A stretch of DNA of 19,878 bases from Thermoproteota archaeon (GTDB lineage: Archaea; Thermoproteota; Methanomethylicia; Methanomethylicales; Methanomethylicaceae). The position numbers and the translations under genes were made by a program. The notes under the pieces were generated by a model that saw only the letters and a list, made by a program, of their open reading frames with translations, did no database searches and was not told the origin of the DNA. This document shows, in pieces, positions 7,656-14,469 of the stretch. The stretch is taken from the NCBI GenBank assembly GCA_030055545.1, contig JASFYK010000006.1:1-19878 (forward strand), in the 5' to 3' direction. Position 1 is the first letter of the stretch; each line of letters begins with the position of its first letter.

Positions 7656-7788
7656 AAAGCCCTGATTGCGTGGATGAATTTCTGCGGGTGCATGGTTGGC
7701 AAGTTAGCCCATGGATAAAAAACACTCTTTAATAGTTCTAGGGCAGTAGCAAAATACGGAAGTAATCGCGTTCAGGAGTGCATCCTGC

Positions 7789-7795
7789 AAAAAAA
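7789..7795 (-). terminator. T-run terminator of trpB2
   Basis: On the minus strand a run of seven T follows the trpB2 stop (7806-7808) after about 10 nt, the usual archaeal intrinsic terminator. A small hairpin, CAGGA-GTGCA-TCCTG (7773-7787), lies just beyond it. The convergent regulator gene on the plus strand has no comparable T-run in this 150-nt gap. Confidence 0.55.
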
Positions 7796-7805
7796 GTAAA
7801 TAGGT

Positions 7806-9158
7806 TTAGGATATCTTCATCGGAATGGCATCATAGTTTATGGAAACAGCGTCGCAGTTGATGATTCTGCCGCCGAGGTACTCCGCATACCCGCCCAGAT
7901 CTAGTAGACCGTGACCGCTCATGTTGAAGAGTATTACCTTCCTCTCCTTGCATGTTTTTGCGATCTTCATTGCCTGGAGTAGTGCATGGGCGCTCTCAGG
8001 AGCGGGCACTATTCCCTCATACCTGGAGAAGATCTTGGCAGCATCAAAGACTTCTCGCTGCTTGGCAGCGACAGGCTTTATTACAGAGTTTTTCACGAGG
8101 ACGCTCATTGAATATGCCTTTCCATGATATCTCAGCCCGCCTGCATGGATTGGAGGAGTCACGAATTTGTGTCCTACTGTGTACATCGGGAAGAGGGGCG
8201 TCATGCCCGCGGTGTCACCATAGTCGTAGGCGTAAACCCCGCGTGTGAACGATGGGACTGCTTCAGGTTCGACTGCAAAGAACTCGGCATCTAGCTTGCC
8301 CGCTAGCCTCTCTTTTACGAACGGGTAGGCGAGCCCAGCGTAATTGCTGCCGCCTCCGACACAGCCGATAACATAATCGGGCTTGCGATCAATCAGCTCC
8401 AGTTGCCTCATTGCCTCTTGGCCTATGATGGTCTGGTGTAGCAGCACGAAATTCGTTACAGATCCCAAGGAGTACTTGGATTTCGGATCGTTCTTCACGG
8501 TTTCGATCGCCTCGCTGATTGCTACGCCTAGGCTTCCGGGATGGTTCGGGGTTTCTGAGAGGATTCTGCGCCCAAACTCGGTCACATTGCTTGGCGAAGC
8601 GTAGACCTCCGAGCCGTAGAGCTCCATCAGAACCCTCCTGTATGGCTTTTGGTCGTGTGATGCCCTCGTCATGAAGACAGTGCAACGCATATCGAACATT
8701 GCACATGCCAGCGACAAAGCCGATCCCCACTGTCCAGCGCCTGTCTCTGTGACGAGACGCTCCACCCCGTCTTTCTTGTTGTAGTACGCCTGTGCAATGG
8801 CGGTGTTACCCTTGTGGCTCCCCACAGGGGAGATCCCTTCGTACTTGTAGTAAATCTCAGCAGGCGTACCGAGGTACTCCTCAAGGCGCTTCGCCCGTAT
8901 TAACGGCGTCGGCCTTGCCATCTTGATGTATGTCTCCCTGACCTCGTCGGGGATTGCAATGTATCGTTCTTGAGAGATCTCCTGCTCGATAAGGCTCTTC
9001 GGGAAGAACCAAAGCGAGTCCAAACCCGCAGGCTTCATTGTTTTTGGATCGAGCGGGGGCGGACATGGCTCCGGGAGATCTGGAACGATATTGTACCAGT
9101 ACTTTGGTATTTCGTCGACTGGAAGGTCTATCCTAAGACCCTCGCCAAAAACGGTCAC
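7806..9158 (-). CDS. trpB2: Tryptophan synthase beta chain-like protein TrpB2
   Basis: This is a 450-residue PLP enzyme of the TrpB2 group (TIGR01415 type), longer than classical TrpB (about 400) by an N-terminal extension. It joins indole with serine (or a serine derivative) to make tryptophan. Seen: PLP lysine K116 in PVGSHKGNTA, catalytic glutamate E138 in TETGAGQWG, phosphate-binding CVGGGSNYAGL at 266-276, and the C-terminal NMSGHGLLDL motif. The start is GTG 9158 with GGTGA about 9 nt upstream; a nearby ATG is out of frame. No trpA or other trp gene is adjacent, which is common for TrpB2. A BRE/TATA element lies 44 nt upstream. Convergence with an ACT-domain regulator is suggestive of amino-acid control. 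Serine deaminase activity has also been suggested for some relatives. Confidence 0.95.
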   Translation of the reverse strand: MTVFGEGLRIDLPVDEIPKYWYNIVPDLPEPCPPPLDPKTMKPAGLDSLWFFPKSLIEQEISQERYIAIPDEVRETYIKMARPTPLIRAKRLEEYLGTPAEIYYKYEGISPVGSHKGNTAIAQAYYNKKDGVERLVTETGAGQWGSALSLACAMFDMRCTVFMTRASHDQKPYRRVLMELYGSEVYASPSNVTEFGRRILSETPNHPGSLGVAISEAIETVKNDPKSKYSLGSVTNFVLLHQTIIGQEAMRQLELIDRKPDYVIGCVGGGSNYAGLAYPFVKERLAGKLDAEFFAVEPEAVPSFTRGVYAYDYGDTAGMTPLFPMYTVGHKFVTPPIHAGGLRYHGKAYSMSVLVKNSVIKPVAAKQREVFDAAKIFSRYEGIVPAPESAHALLQAMKIAKTCKERKVILFNMSGHGLLDLGGYAEYLGGRIINCDAVSINYDAIPMKIS

Positions 9159-9198
9159 CCATTTTTTTCACCAATGTTTTTATTTGGATAACGATAAC

Positions 9199-9219
9199 CA
9201 TATTTAAGCTTTTATGTAT
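9199..9219. promoter_or_regulatory. Divergent promoter region (trpB2 / winged-helix gene) with the 14-mer ATTTAAGCTTTTAT
   Basis: The 14-mer at 9202-9215 reads ATAAAAGCTTAAAT on the minus strand, a purine BRE followed by a TATA box (CTTAAATA), 44 nt from the trpB2 start. The predicted transcription start near 9178 leaves a leader of about 20 nt containing the GGTGA site. The identical 14-mer occurs at 11620-11633. An inverted pair ATGTA-N8-TACAT (9213-9230) lies next to it and could bind a regulator. Confidence 0.5.
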
Positions 9220-9245
9220 TATTTTGTACATTAAAATCAGTAAGA

Positions 9246-9254
9246 AGTTATATC
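9246..9254 (+). promoter_or_regulatory. Candidate TATA box of the winged-helix gene operon
   Basis: AGTTATATCC lies about 33-38 nt before the ATG at 9285, placing a transcription start close to 9277, with a very short leader and no clear ribosome site. Two ATTGA repeats (9258-9262 and 9274-9278) overlap the predicted start region. The same pentamer is arrayed upstream of the third gene of this operon. Confidence 0.4.
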
Positions 9255-9284
9255 CGCATTGATACAGAAATAGATTGAAGCACT

Positions 9285-9614
9285 ATGCAGCAGAATGCGC
9301 CTCTAAAGAGACTCCTCTACTGGCTCATCGCTGGCTCTAGGGGAGGGGAATCGCGGGGGCGCATAATCGAGTCGCTAAAGGAAATGCCGAAGAACGCAAA
9401 CATGCTTTCCGATACGCTAGGCATGGAATACAAGAACGTAAGGCACCACCTAGATGTGCTATTGAAGAACGGGCTATTGACAACAGTCGGTGAAGGCTAC
9501 GGCATCACCTATTTCCTCAGCTCGGAACTGGAAAGCAACTACCGAGTTTTTGAGGAGATCTGGGAGAAAATTGGGAAAATGAGTAAAAAGAGGGGCGGAA
9601 GGAGGAGTTATTGA
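9285..9614 (+). CDS. Winged helix-turn-helix transcriptional regulator (ArsR-like)
   Basis: This small 109-residue DNA-binding protein starts at ATG 9285. Residues about 22-85 make a winged helix of the ArsR/MarR kind: GRIIESLKEMPKNANMLSDT, the recognition region LGMEYKNVRHHLDVLLKNGL, and a wing ending YGITYFLS. The tail is basic (KKRGGRRSY). There is no Cys or His cluster, so metal sensing by the usual ArsR sites is not visible. The next gene follows after 2 nt and encodes a membrane protein. Regulator plus small membrane protein pairs of this type are common in archaea. It probably controls its own operon, but the inducer is unknown. Promoter and start spacing suggest a nearly leaderless message. 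Confidence 0.82.
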   Translation: MQQNAPLKRLLYWLIAGSRGGESRGRIIESLKEMPKNANMLSDTLGMEYKNVRHHLDVLLKNGLLTTVGEGYGITYFLSSELESNYRVFEEIWEKIGKMSKKRGGRRSY

Positions 9615-9616
9615 TT

Positions 9617-10048
9617 ATGAGAAGAGGACGCGTATTCCCGATCGTTTTGACGGCACTAATCCTTGGCATAATCGTGCAGTCGTCTTGCTCAAGCGCAGGG
9701 GCATTTAATCTGGCAAACGATCAGCAAGGAGGCGGCATGAACATGCGCCACGAAGGCAGGGACATGGAAGTTTATTACTCAGTTCAGGCGGCGCTCTCGT
9801 TTGTCAATATGTTCCTCTCGGTTCTGCTGCTGGGGATCTACCTCGACACGTACAGGAGGATCAGATCCGAGTTTTCGCTCTCACTGGTGATAGTCTCGCT
9901 TGTGCTCTTCTCGTATGCCCTTACCTCCAACCCGCTGCTACACAGCGCACTCGGCTTTGGTGGTTTCGGGCTCGGACCGTTCGCAATGATACCCGAATTA
10001 TTCAGCTGTGCGGCCCTTTTGATACTCGTATACGTCAGCCTGAAGTGA
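9617..10048 (+). CDS. Small multi-pass membrane protein paired with the winged-helix regulator (DUF7521-like)
   Basis: The call is for 143 residues from ATG 9617, about 9 nt after GGAGGAG; a TTG at 9611 is too close to that site. An N-terminal hydrophobic segment (residues about 6-28) looks like a signal peptide or first helix. A short Gly/Met/His-bearing outer stretch follows (GGGMNMRHEGRDME). Three hydrophobic segments come next: about 53-75 (VQAALSFVNMFLSVLLLGIY), 84-105 (SLSLVIVSLVLFSYAL) and 118-142. Between them lies DTYRRIRSEFSL, typical of archaeal membrane proteins found after ArsR-like genes. The function is unknown. The Met/His-rich outer loop might touch a metal, but that is speculation. 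Co-transcription with the preceding gene is nearly certain (2-nt gap). Confidence 0.75.
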   Translation: MRRGRVFPIVLTALILGIIVQSSCSSAGAFNLANDQQGGGMNMRHEGRDMEVYYSVQAALSFVNMFLSVLLLGIYLDTYRRIRSEFSLSLVIVSLVLFSYALTSNPLLHSALGFGGFGLGPFAMIPELFSCAALLILVYVSLK

Positions 10049-10053
10049 TCGAG

Positions 10054-10101
10054 TTTGGGATCAATTTGGGATTGACTTGGTCAATTTCTTGGAAAATCAA
10101 T
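10054..10101 (+). repeat. Phased TCAAT/ATTGA array upstream of the secreted Cys-rich gene
   Basis: TCAAT at 10061-10065, ATTGA at 10071-10075 and TCAAT at 10081-10085 alternate every 10 nt, one DNA turn. A further TCAAT lies at 10097-10101. Overlapping this is a direct repeat of TTTGGGAT (10054-10061 and 10065-10072). The unit ATTGAC-TTG-GTCAAT (10071-10085) is a perfect inverted repeat. As RNA, the middle ATTGA could pair with either neighbouring TCAAT, but not both. Candidate roles are an operator for the operon's regulator or an RNA switch. Confidence 0.45.
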
Positions 10102-10138
10102 ATGAATGCAACAGGCAGATGGTCTGTTGGTGACAGAA

Positions 10139-10501
10139 ATGAGGAAAAGAATAACCATATTGTTGTTGGCGGCCCTGTTGATTGCGGCAATACCGATAGC
10201 CTCGACACTCGCGACTGCGAACGCACAAGCCTACGAGAACCGGCAGACGACAAGCAGCCACAATGCATTACAGACACAGGACAGGGAACAACTGAGAAGC
10301 GGCGAATGCGCAAGGACAAGCCCTACTGACTGCAACGCAAACATCATCCAAGAGAGGGCTCAGATCAGGACCCAAGAAAGAGGCATGACTTGCGCGCAAA
10401 CAGATTGCTGCAACTCCAGTTGTGATTGCCAGAGTTTCATGTTCCAATTTAGGGAAATGCTTCAAGTCAAAAACCAGAATTGTGCCGGATATGGGAAATG
10501 A
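10139..10501 (+). CDS. Secreted small cysteine-rich protein of unknown function
   Basis: The call is for 120 residues from ATG 10139, 5 nt after GGTGA; an upstream in-frame ATG at 10106 lacks a ribosome site and would precede the signal peptide. Residues 1-31 are a classical Sec signal: basic MRKR, a hydrophobic core, then ATANAQA, with cleavage likely after A29 or A31. The mature part is about 90 residues, Gln/Arg/Asn-rich, with eight cysteines (57, 65, 85, 90, 91, 95, 97 and 115), five of them clustered in CAQTDCCNSSCDC. An even Cys count outside the cytoplasm suggests disulfide bonds or metal binding. It is the third gene after the regulator and the membrane protein, 90 nt downstream. I know no family for it. 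The signal peptide supports this frame over an overlapping one. Confidence 0.72.
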   Translation: MRKRITILLLAALLIAAIPIASTLATANAQAYENRQTTSSHNALQTQDREQLRSGECARTSPTDCNANIIQERAQIRTQERGMTCAQTDCCNSSCDCQSFMFQFREMLQVKNQNCAGYGK

Positions 10502-10519
10502 GAGCGGCAAGCCAACCAA

Positions 10520-10532
10520 TTTTTTATTTTTT
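10520..10532 (+). terminator. T-run terminator of the regulator/membrane/Cys-rich operon
   Basis: TTTTTT-A-TTTTTT begins 19 nt after the stop of the Cys-rich gene, in the 48-nt gap before the convergent tpiA. This is a strong archaeal-type T-rich terminator. Confidence 0.65.
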
Positions 10533-10549
10533 CTGGAATTTACTTTGAT

Positions 10550-11233
10550 TCAACGTGGAACAGAATGGTCGGCAAGATCCATGAGTGCTTTCAATGGATT
10601 ACCGGCCTTAACTATTCCAGATGCGACCAGCACTCCCTCGGCACCGAGCTTGATCGCCGCCGAGACATCCTCGCCGGAGGTAATCCCCGCGCCGCAGAGC
10701 ACATGGACGCTATTCGAGATACCCTTAATTAGACGCACGGAGTCGCCCACTACCTCCGGTCGGGCCTTTGAGACGGGGATTCCGCTGCCAATGAGCTCTG
10801 GGGGCTCTATTGCTATCATGTCTGGACCGAAGCTCGCTAAAGCACGGCCAGCCAAAGGGGTGTTTGCGCAGACGCAGGTCAGCAGCCCCACGCACGAGCA
10901 CCTTCTCAAGGTCTCCTCAATGATGTCAAGCCTCAGTCTTCGCTCAGAATGGTTCAAGAGGGTTCCAGAAACACCAGCTTCCTTCAGCGACTCAGGTGTC
11001 ACGCCCCCGGTGTGGGCGCCAGGATCGTCCGGATCTGCATGCTGTGAGAACACAGGTATTCCCACACTGCTAGCAACCCTGAAGAGGTCGGGCGTCTGCG
11101 GCGCAACAGCAATGCAAATGCCAGTTTCGTTGGAGACGCGCTCAGCAGCCCGGGCCAATTCAAGTCCTTTTTGCCCTAGGGATTCCCTGTAGGTCTTGAA
11201 ATTCACGAGTATGAGCGGAAAATCAACTTTCAA
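10550..11233 (-). CDS. tpiA: Triosephosphate isomerase (archaeal short type)
   Basis: At 227 residues this is the archaeal length; bacterial and eukaryotic enzymes are about 250. It interconverts dihydroxyacetone phosphate and glyceraldehyde 3-phosphate in glycolysis and gluconeogenesis. Active-site residues are visible: N11 and K13 (VNFKTY), H95 (LLNHSERR) and E143 (IAIEPPELIGSG). The phosphate loops CGAGITSGED and GVLVASGIVKA follow near the C-terminus. The start is TTG 11233, supported by GAGGG about 6 nt upstream, and MKVDFPLILVNFKTY is the normal N-terminus. It lies 51 nt downstream of the small membrane protein gene, with a T-rich stretch between, so a separate promoter is possible. Confidence 0.95.
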   Translation of the reverse strand: MKVDFPLILVNFKTYRESLGQKGLELARAAERVSNETGICIAVAPQTPDLFRVASSVGIPVFSQHADPDDPGAHTGGVTPESLKEAGVSGTLLNHSERRLRLDIIEETLRRCSCVGLLTCVCANTPLAGRALASFGPDMIAIEPPELIGSGIPVSKARPEVVGDSVRLIKGISNSVHVLCGAGITSGEDVSAAIKLGAEGVLVASGIVKAGNPLKALMDLADHSVPR

Positions 11234-11263
11234 ATGCAGTCCCTCGTTGTCTGGTAGTCGGAT

Positions 11264-11275
11264 AAAAAATAAAAA
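11264..11275 (-). terminator. T-rich stretch after the small membrane protein gene
   Basis: On the minus strand TTTTT-A-TTTTTT lies about 10 nt beyond the stop of the small membrane protein and 30 nt before tpiA. It may terminate the upstream gene, and its end (TTTTTTATCC) may also serve as a TATA-like element for tpiA. Confidence 0.45.
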
Positions 11276-11284
11276 CTGTTTTGA

Positions 11285-11578
11285 TTAGTTTCCTTCCTTC
11301 TTCTCTTCGGCCGGCTTTGACTCGGATGACCCTGCCTCCTTCCCCTCTGTGACGTCTGAAAGCTCAGGTATCTCCTCCAGAGGCTTGGGTGGCGGGGTCG
11401 TTGCCATGGTGTATCCGATCCAACCTGCAATGCCGAGGACTGCCAGAACCATAACCAAGACGGGGAGGACTATGGCCCACCAAGACCACTCCGAGAAGAA
11501 AAGCCACCAGAGGTAAACCACAATCAGGATTACAGACGTTGCAAGTATTCCTGCACCAATTGCCTGATCCTTTGACAT
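11285..11578 (-). CDS. Small two-helix membrane protein of unknown function
   Basis: The call is for 97 residues from ATG 11578 (MSKDQAIGAG). ATG 11584 and a longer frame to 11620 are possible, but GAGG lies 9 nt upstream of 11578 and the predicted promoter leaves no room for the longest form. There are two hydrophobic segments, about residues 7-28 (AGILATSVILIVVYLWWLFF) and 33-55 (WAIVLPVLVMVLAVLGIAGW), rich in Trp. A Pro-rich, Glu/Lys-rich soluble tail of about 40 residues follows (TTPPPKPLEEIPE and onward). Similar short membrane proteins are common in archaea, and I recognise no family with confidence. Divergent from nadE and upstream of tpiA, but no functional link is evident. Confidence 0.62.
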   Translation of the reverse strand: MSKDQAIGAGILATSVILIVVYLWWLFFSEWSWWAIVLPVLVMVLAVLGIAGWIGYTMATTPPPKPLEEIPELSDVTEGKEAGSSESKPAEEKKEGN

Positions 11579-11618
11579 GACCATGCGCCTCTTTGTTTCA
11601 TTTAAGGGAGTCTGCCTC

Positions 11619-11637
11619 AATTTAAGCTTTTATATGT
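11619..11637. promoter_or_regulatory. Bidirectional promoter (small membrane protein / nadE) with the 14-mer ATTTAAGCTTTTAT
   Basis: On the minus strand the 14-mer at 11620-11633 gives BRE plus TATA (AAAAGCTTAAAT), 42 nt from the ATG at 11578. On the plus strand CTTTTATATG (11627-11636) is a TATA box, placing the nadE transcription start near 11657, 14 nt before its ATG. The identical 14-mer lies 44 nt upstream of trpB2. Confidence 0.55.
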
Positions 11638-11670
11638 TGACAGCAGACCTATACCACGGAATGGTTAATT

Positions 11671-12501
11671 ATGCTGGCAGGCTGCCTTACTGGTTTTAAT
11701 GCCGAACTTGCGACCTCCAAGATATGTGACTTCATAAGAAGCAAGGTCGGCCAGAGGCGTGCAGTGGTTGGACTGAGCGGAGGGATTGACTCTGCTGTGG
11801 CGGCAACCCTCTCAGTAAGGAGTCTGGGAAGGGAAAAGGTCCTCGCTCTCGTGATGCCGGACTCGGCGGCCACCCCGAAAGAGGATGTCAACGATGCAAT
11901 AGCCTTGGCTGAAAGCCTTGGGATCGATTACAGGACCATCGACATCACTCAGGCATCGAAGACCATCACAGAGATTGCATCAGCAGCGTGTGAGCGCAAG
12001 GACAAAGTTGCGGAGGGGAACGTGAGGGCGAGGCTGAGGATGACGATCCTTTATTACGTTGCAAATTCGGAGGGCAGGATCGTCATAGGGAGCGGGGACA
12101 GGAGCGAACTTATGATTGGCTACTTCACCAAGTACGGCGACGGAGGGGTTGACCTGCTCCCTCTCGGCTGCATCTACAAGACCCAAGTCAGGGAGCTTGC
12201 CAAGCATCTTGGGATCCCCCAGAGGATAATAAGGAAGGAGAGCTCCCCGAGGCTTTGGGAGGGGCAGACAGCAGAAAGCGAGCTTGGCATCAGCTATGAA
12301 GATATCGACACGATCCTATACTGCCTCTTCGACCTGAGAATGAAGAAGCACGAGATAGCGAGGGAGCTTGGTCCGAACTATGCAGCCAAAGTGGAGAGAG
12401 TCATAAGGATGGTCAGGGAGAGCACCCACAAGAGGAGGGTCCCCCCGGCGCCCAAGGTACCCATGCAAAAGGCGGATGGTCGAGTCAGGACAGGCGTTTG
12501 A
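11671..12501 (+). CDS. nadE: NH3-dependent NAD+ synthetase
   Basis: This 276-residue enzyme amidates nicotinic acid adenine dinucleotide to NAD+ with ATP and ammonia, the last step of NAD synthesis. The N-type ATP pyrophosphatase loop LSGGIDSAVAA (residues 35-45) is intact. Further family blocks are NVRARLRMTILYYVAN, GSGDRSELMIGYFTKYGDGG and DLLPLGCIYKTQVRELA. The C-terminal KRRVPPAPKV is typical. There is no glutaminase domain, so free ammonia is the likely donor. The start ATG 11671 has no clear ribosome site; an ATG at 11661 is out of frame. A TATA box about 38 nt upstream suggests a short leader. An Mrr-like nuclease gene follows after 13 nt. Confidence 0.95.
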   Translation: MLAGCLTGFNAELATSKICDFIRSKVGQRRAVVGLSGGIDSAVAATLSVRSLGREKVLALVMPDSAATPKEDVNDAIALAESLGIDYRTIDITQASKTITEIASAACERKDKVAEGNVRARLRMTILYYVANSEGRIVIGSGDRSELMIGYFTKYGDGGVDLLPLGCIYKTQVRELAKHLGIPQRIIRKESSPRLWEGQTAESELGISYEDIDTILYCLFDLRMKKHEIARELGPNYAAKVERVIRMVRESTHKRRVPPAPKVPMQKADGRVRTGV

Positions 12502-12514
12502 AGGCGTTTAATGC

Positions 12515-13039
12515 ATGAGACTGCTTAACACAATCATCGAAAAAATGGGAAGAGGGGTCCCAGCAGGGGAGTTTGTTGAAGGGCTCTGTTGGAGAGACTT
12601 CGAGGTGTTTGCTGCAGAAATATTTTCTGAGAACGGGTTCGCCGTGAAGAGAAATCTCAGGTTCAGCGCAGAGAGGAGGAGATTTGAGATCGATGTCGCC
12701 GCGTTCCAAAGGCCTCGCGTCGTGCTGGTGGACTGCAAGCACTGGGGTATGAGGGCTGGCAAGTCTAGCGGCATAAAGGATGCAGCCGCAAGGCAGCGCC
12801 TCAGGGCGCACCACTTTGAGGGAAAATTAATCCAGATTTTCCCCGAGACTGCAGAGTGGGGAAGGGCATCAATAATCCCGGTGATCGTGACGCTCCACCA
12901 AGAGGCGGTCTCAGAGCACAGCGGAGTATTCGTGGTTCCTGTCTTCAAGTTGAACCAGTTTATTGAGGAGACAAGGTGCGGCATTTTCGATGCCAAGGAA
13001 GTCAAGCTAGCTAGCCTGAGTGAGTTCCAGCACCAGTGA
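12515..13039 (+). CDS. Mrr-like PD-(D/E)XK nuclease-fold protein
   Basis: This 174-residue protein starts at ATG 12515, 13 nt after nadE. It has the order expected of the restriction-endonuclease-like fold: a first helix with WRDFEVFAAEIFSENGF (E30), then RFEIDVAAF (D60), then VVLVDCKHW with D73-x-K75. These make a complete D...DxK active site, and the GFAVKRNLRFSAERRRFEID segment is like Mrr and archaeal Holliday or repair nucleases. There is no target-recognition domain and no adjacent methyltransferase. A DNA repair or type IV restriction role is equally possible. The fold call is good but the role is open. The 3' end overlaps thiDN on the other strand by 29 nt. Co-transcription with nadE is likely by spacing, with no evident functional link. 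Confidence 0.78.
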   Translation: MRLLNTIIEKMGRGVPAGEFVEGLCWRDFEVFAAEIFSENGFAVKRNLRFSAERRRFEIDVAAFQRPRVVLVDCKHWGMRAGKSSGIKDAAARQRLRAHHFEGKLIQIFPETAEWGRASIIPVIVTLHQEAVSEHSGVFVVPVFKLNQFIEETRCGIFDAKEVKLASLSEFQHQ

Positions 13040-14405
13040 CTTCTGCAAGCCTTTTTGCTATGCGGATCGCCTTCATAGCCACCTCGACTGCATCCCTCCC
13101 GAATACCAGCATCATTGGTTCTTTGCCCCAGTCACCTGTGTGGTATATGACGTCAGGCACTCCCCCGTAAGCCCTTATTGCCTCTTCTATGCCCCAGGGG
13201 ATGGATGCACCCTCCGCAGCTTTGACTTCTTCAGGTTCCTTGCTTCGGTCGTATGAGGAGTGCGAATATCCCAAGTCGTTCAGGACCCGCAAGATATCTC
13301 CTGAGTACCGTATATTCATCGCGGATCGCACACCAGGGTCATGCCGCATCGCAGAGAGGACGGCACTGGCAACATGCCTAGATCCGCCAAAAGCAGGGCA
13401 TGAGGCGGGTTTTAGCCGGCCGCCAGAATTCGAGATCCTGCCAGGGACGCCGCATACAGACTCCACTCCTGAAGCATATCTCAGAGGGAGGGACATTACA
13501 AGGTTGATCTGGCATTCGGGAGAGAGAAGCGTGGCAAAATCTGAAGACTCGAGTAAGCACAGGGCGTCGCTCACGGAGGAAATGACCCTGAACTTCTCAG
13601 CGTCCATCTCCAAGTTTGCGATAGGGTTTACTGGTCCAACACCTCGCCCTACATCTAGACCATAGAGAATTGCATTCCATACGAACTGCTTTGCTGTCCC
13701 AACTGCTTCCTCGACAGCAAGTCCAAGCGCCAAGCAGGATGCGATCGCAGCCGAGAAGGTACATCCAGTACCGTGTGTAGTTTTCGAGGCGATCCGTTTT
13801 CCCCTGTAATACAGCGGGGGGCTGCCTCTGGAGAAGAGCGTATCAACGGGTTCTCCTGGCAAGTGTCCGCCCTTGATGACTACGTAACGGGCACCCATGT
13901 CGAGCAGTGCGCCTCCGGCTCTCAAGACGTCATCCATTGATGAGATCTCGATTTTTGTGAGGACAGATGCCTCCTCAACATTGGGCGTAAGCACATACGC
14001 CACAGGTATGAGCTGCTCTTTTAAGGACGAGACCGCTTCTTGCCTGAGGAGATGTGCACCGGACTTTGCAACCATTACAGGGTCTACCACAACCTTCAAC
14101 CCAAATTCGGCGATAGCTTTGGATACCTCAGAGATTATGGGAGAGCTCGAGAGCATCCCGGTCTTTGCGAACCTCACACCCATGTCCCTGACGACTGTCT
14201 CTATCTGGGCCCGCACTATTGCTGGTGGGATCTCGTGGACGCCAGACACGCCAGTTGTGTCTTGGGCGGTCACAGCGGCTATGGCTGAAGTGCCATGCGT
14301 CCCCAAGGCTGCAAAAGTCTTCAGGTCTGCCTGGATCCCAGCGCCGCCGCCCGAGTCGGATCCGGCTATAGTCAGCACAACGGGAGTTGTTGATGTTTTT
14401 GTCAT
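13011..14405 (-). CDS. thiDN: Hydroxymethylpyrimidine (phosphate) kinase fused to thiamine-phosphate synthase, ThiD-ThiN
   Basis: The call is for 464 residues from ATG 14405, with GAGGGT about 5 nt upstream; the open frame runs 80 codons further but that part is not protein-like. Residues 1-265 are ThiD: LTIAGSDSGGGAGIQADLK (11-29), VVDPVMVAKSG near 106-116, TPNVEEASVL, and anion-hole HGTGCTFSAAIAS (211-223). It phosphorylates HMP and HMP-P. Residues about 275-460 are ThiN, the archaeal replacement for ThiE, which couples HMP-PP and HET-P to thiamine phosphate. Residues likely to matter are R343 and H344 (GSRHVAS) and R366 (NIRYSG). The gene is divergent from thiR, which carries a related ThiN domain. 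Repression by ThiR when thiamine phosphate is high is expected. The 3' end overlaps the nuclease gene by 29 nt. Confidence 0.95.
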   Translation of the reverse strand: MTKTSTTPVVLTIAGSDSGGGAGIQADLKTFAALGTHGTSAIAAVTAQDTTGVSGVHEIPPAIVRAQIETVVRDMGVRFAKTGMLSSSPIISEVSKAIAEFGLKVVVDPVMVAKSGAHLLRQEAVSSLKEQLIPVAYVLTPNVEEASVLTKIEISSMDDVLRAGGALLDMGARYVVIKGGHLPGEPVDTLFSRGSPPLYYRGKRIASKTTHGTGCTFSAAIASCLALGLAVEEAVGTAKQFVWNAILYGLDVGRGVGPVNPIANLEMDAEKFRVISSVSDALCLLESSDFATLLSPECQINLVMSLPLRYASGVESVCGVPGRISNSGGRLKPASCPAFGGSRHVASAVLSAMRHDPGVRSAMNIRYSGDILRVLNDLGYSHSSYDRSKEPEEVKAAEGASIPWGIEEAIRAYGGVPDVIYHTGDWGKEPMMLVFGRDAVEVAMKAIRIAKRLAEVTGAGTHSG

Positions 14406-14433
14406 ATTTACCCTCAATAATTTTATATGATGG

Positions 14434-14469
14434 GGTTTATAAGGAATATATATAATCCGCGAATAAACC
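14434..14469. promoter_or_regulatory. Shared thiDN/thiR promoter with candidate ThiR operator
   Basis: In the 81-nt divergent gap, GGTTTAT (14434-14440) and ATAAACC (14463-14469) form an inverted repeat centred at 14451.5. Between them GGAATATATATAATCC (14443-14458) is palindromic at 14 of 16 positions and contains a TATA usable in both directions. It predicts a thiR transcript start near 14477 and a thiDN start near 14425, both leaving short leaders. A regulator on the outer arms would cover the single TATA and shut both genes. Confidence 0.5.

Noticed and set aside
7773..7795. Hairpin plus A-run as a plus-strand terminator of the ACT regulator
   Set aside because: On the plus strand the stem is followed by A, not T; the run works as a terminator only for trpB2 on the minus strand.
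10045..10329. Overlapping plus-strand frame across the Cys-rich gene region
   Set aside because: It has no signal peptide, no recognisable pattern and mostly charged low-complexity sequence; the other frame has a clear Sec signal and a ribosome site.
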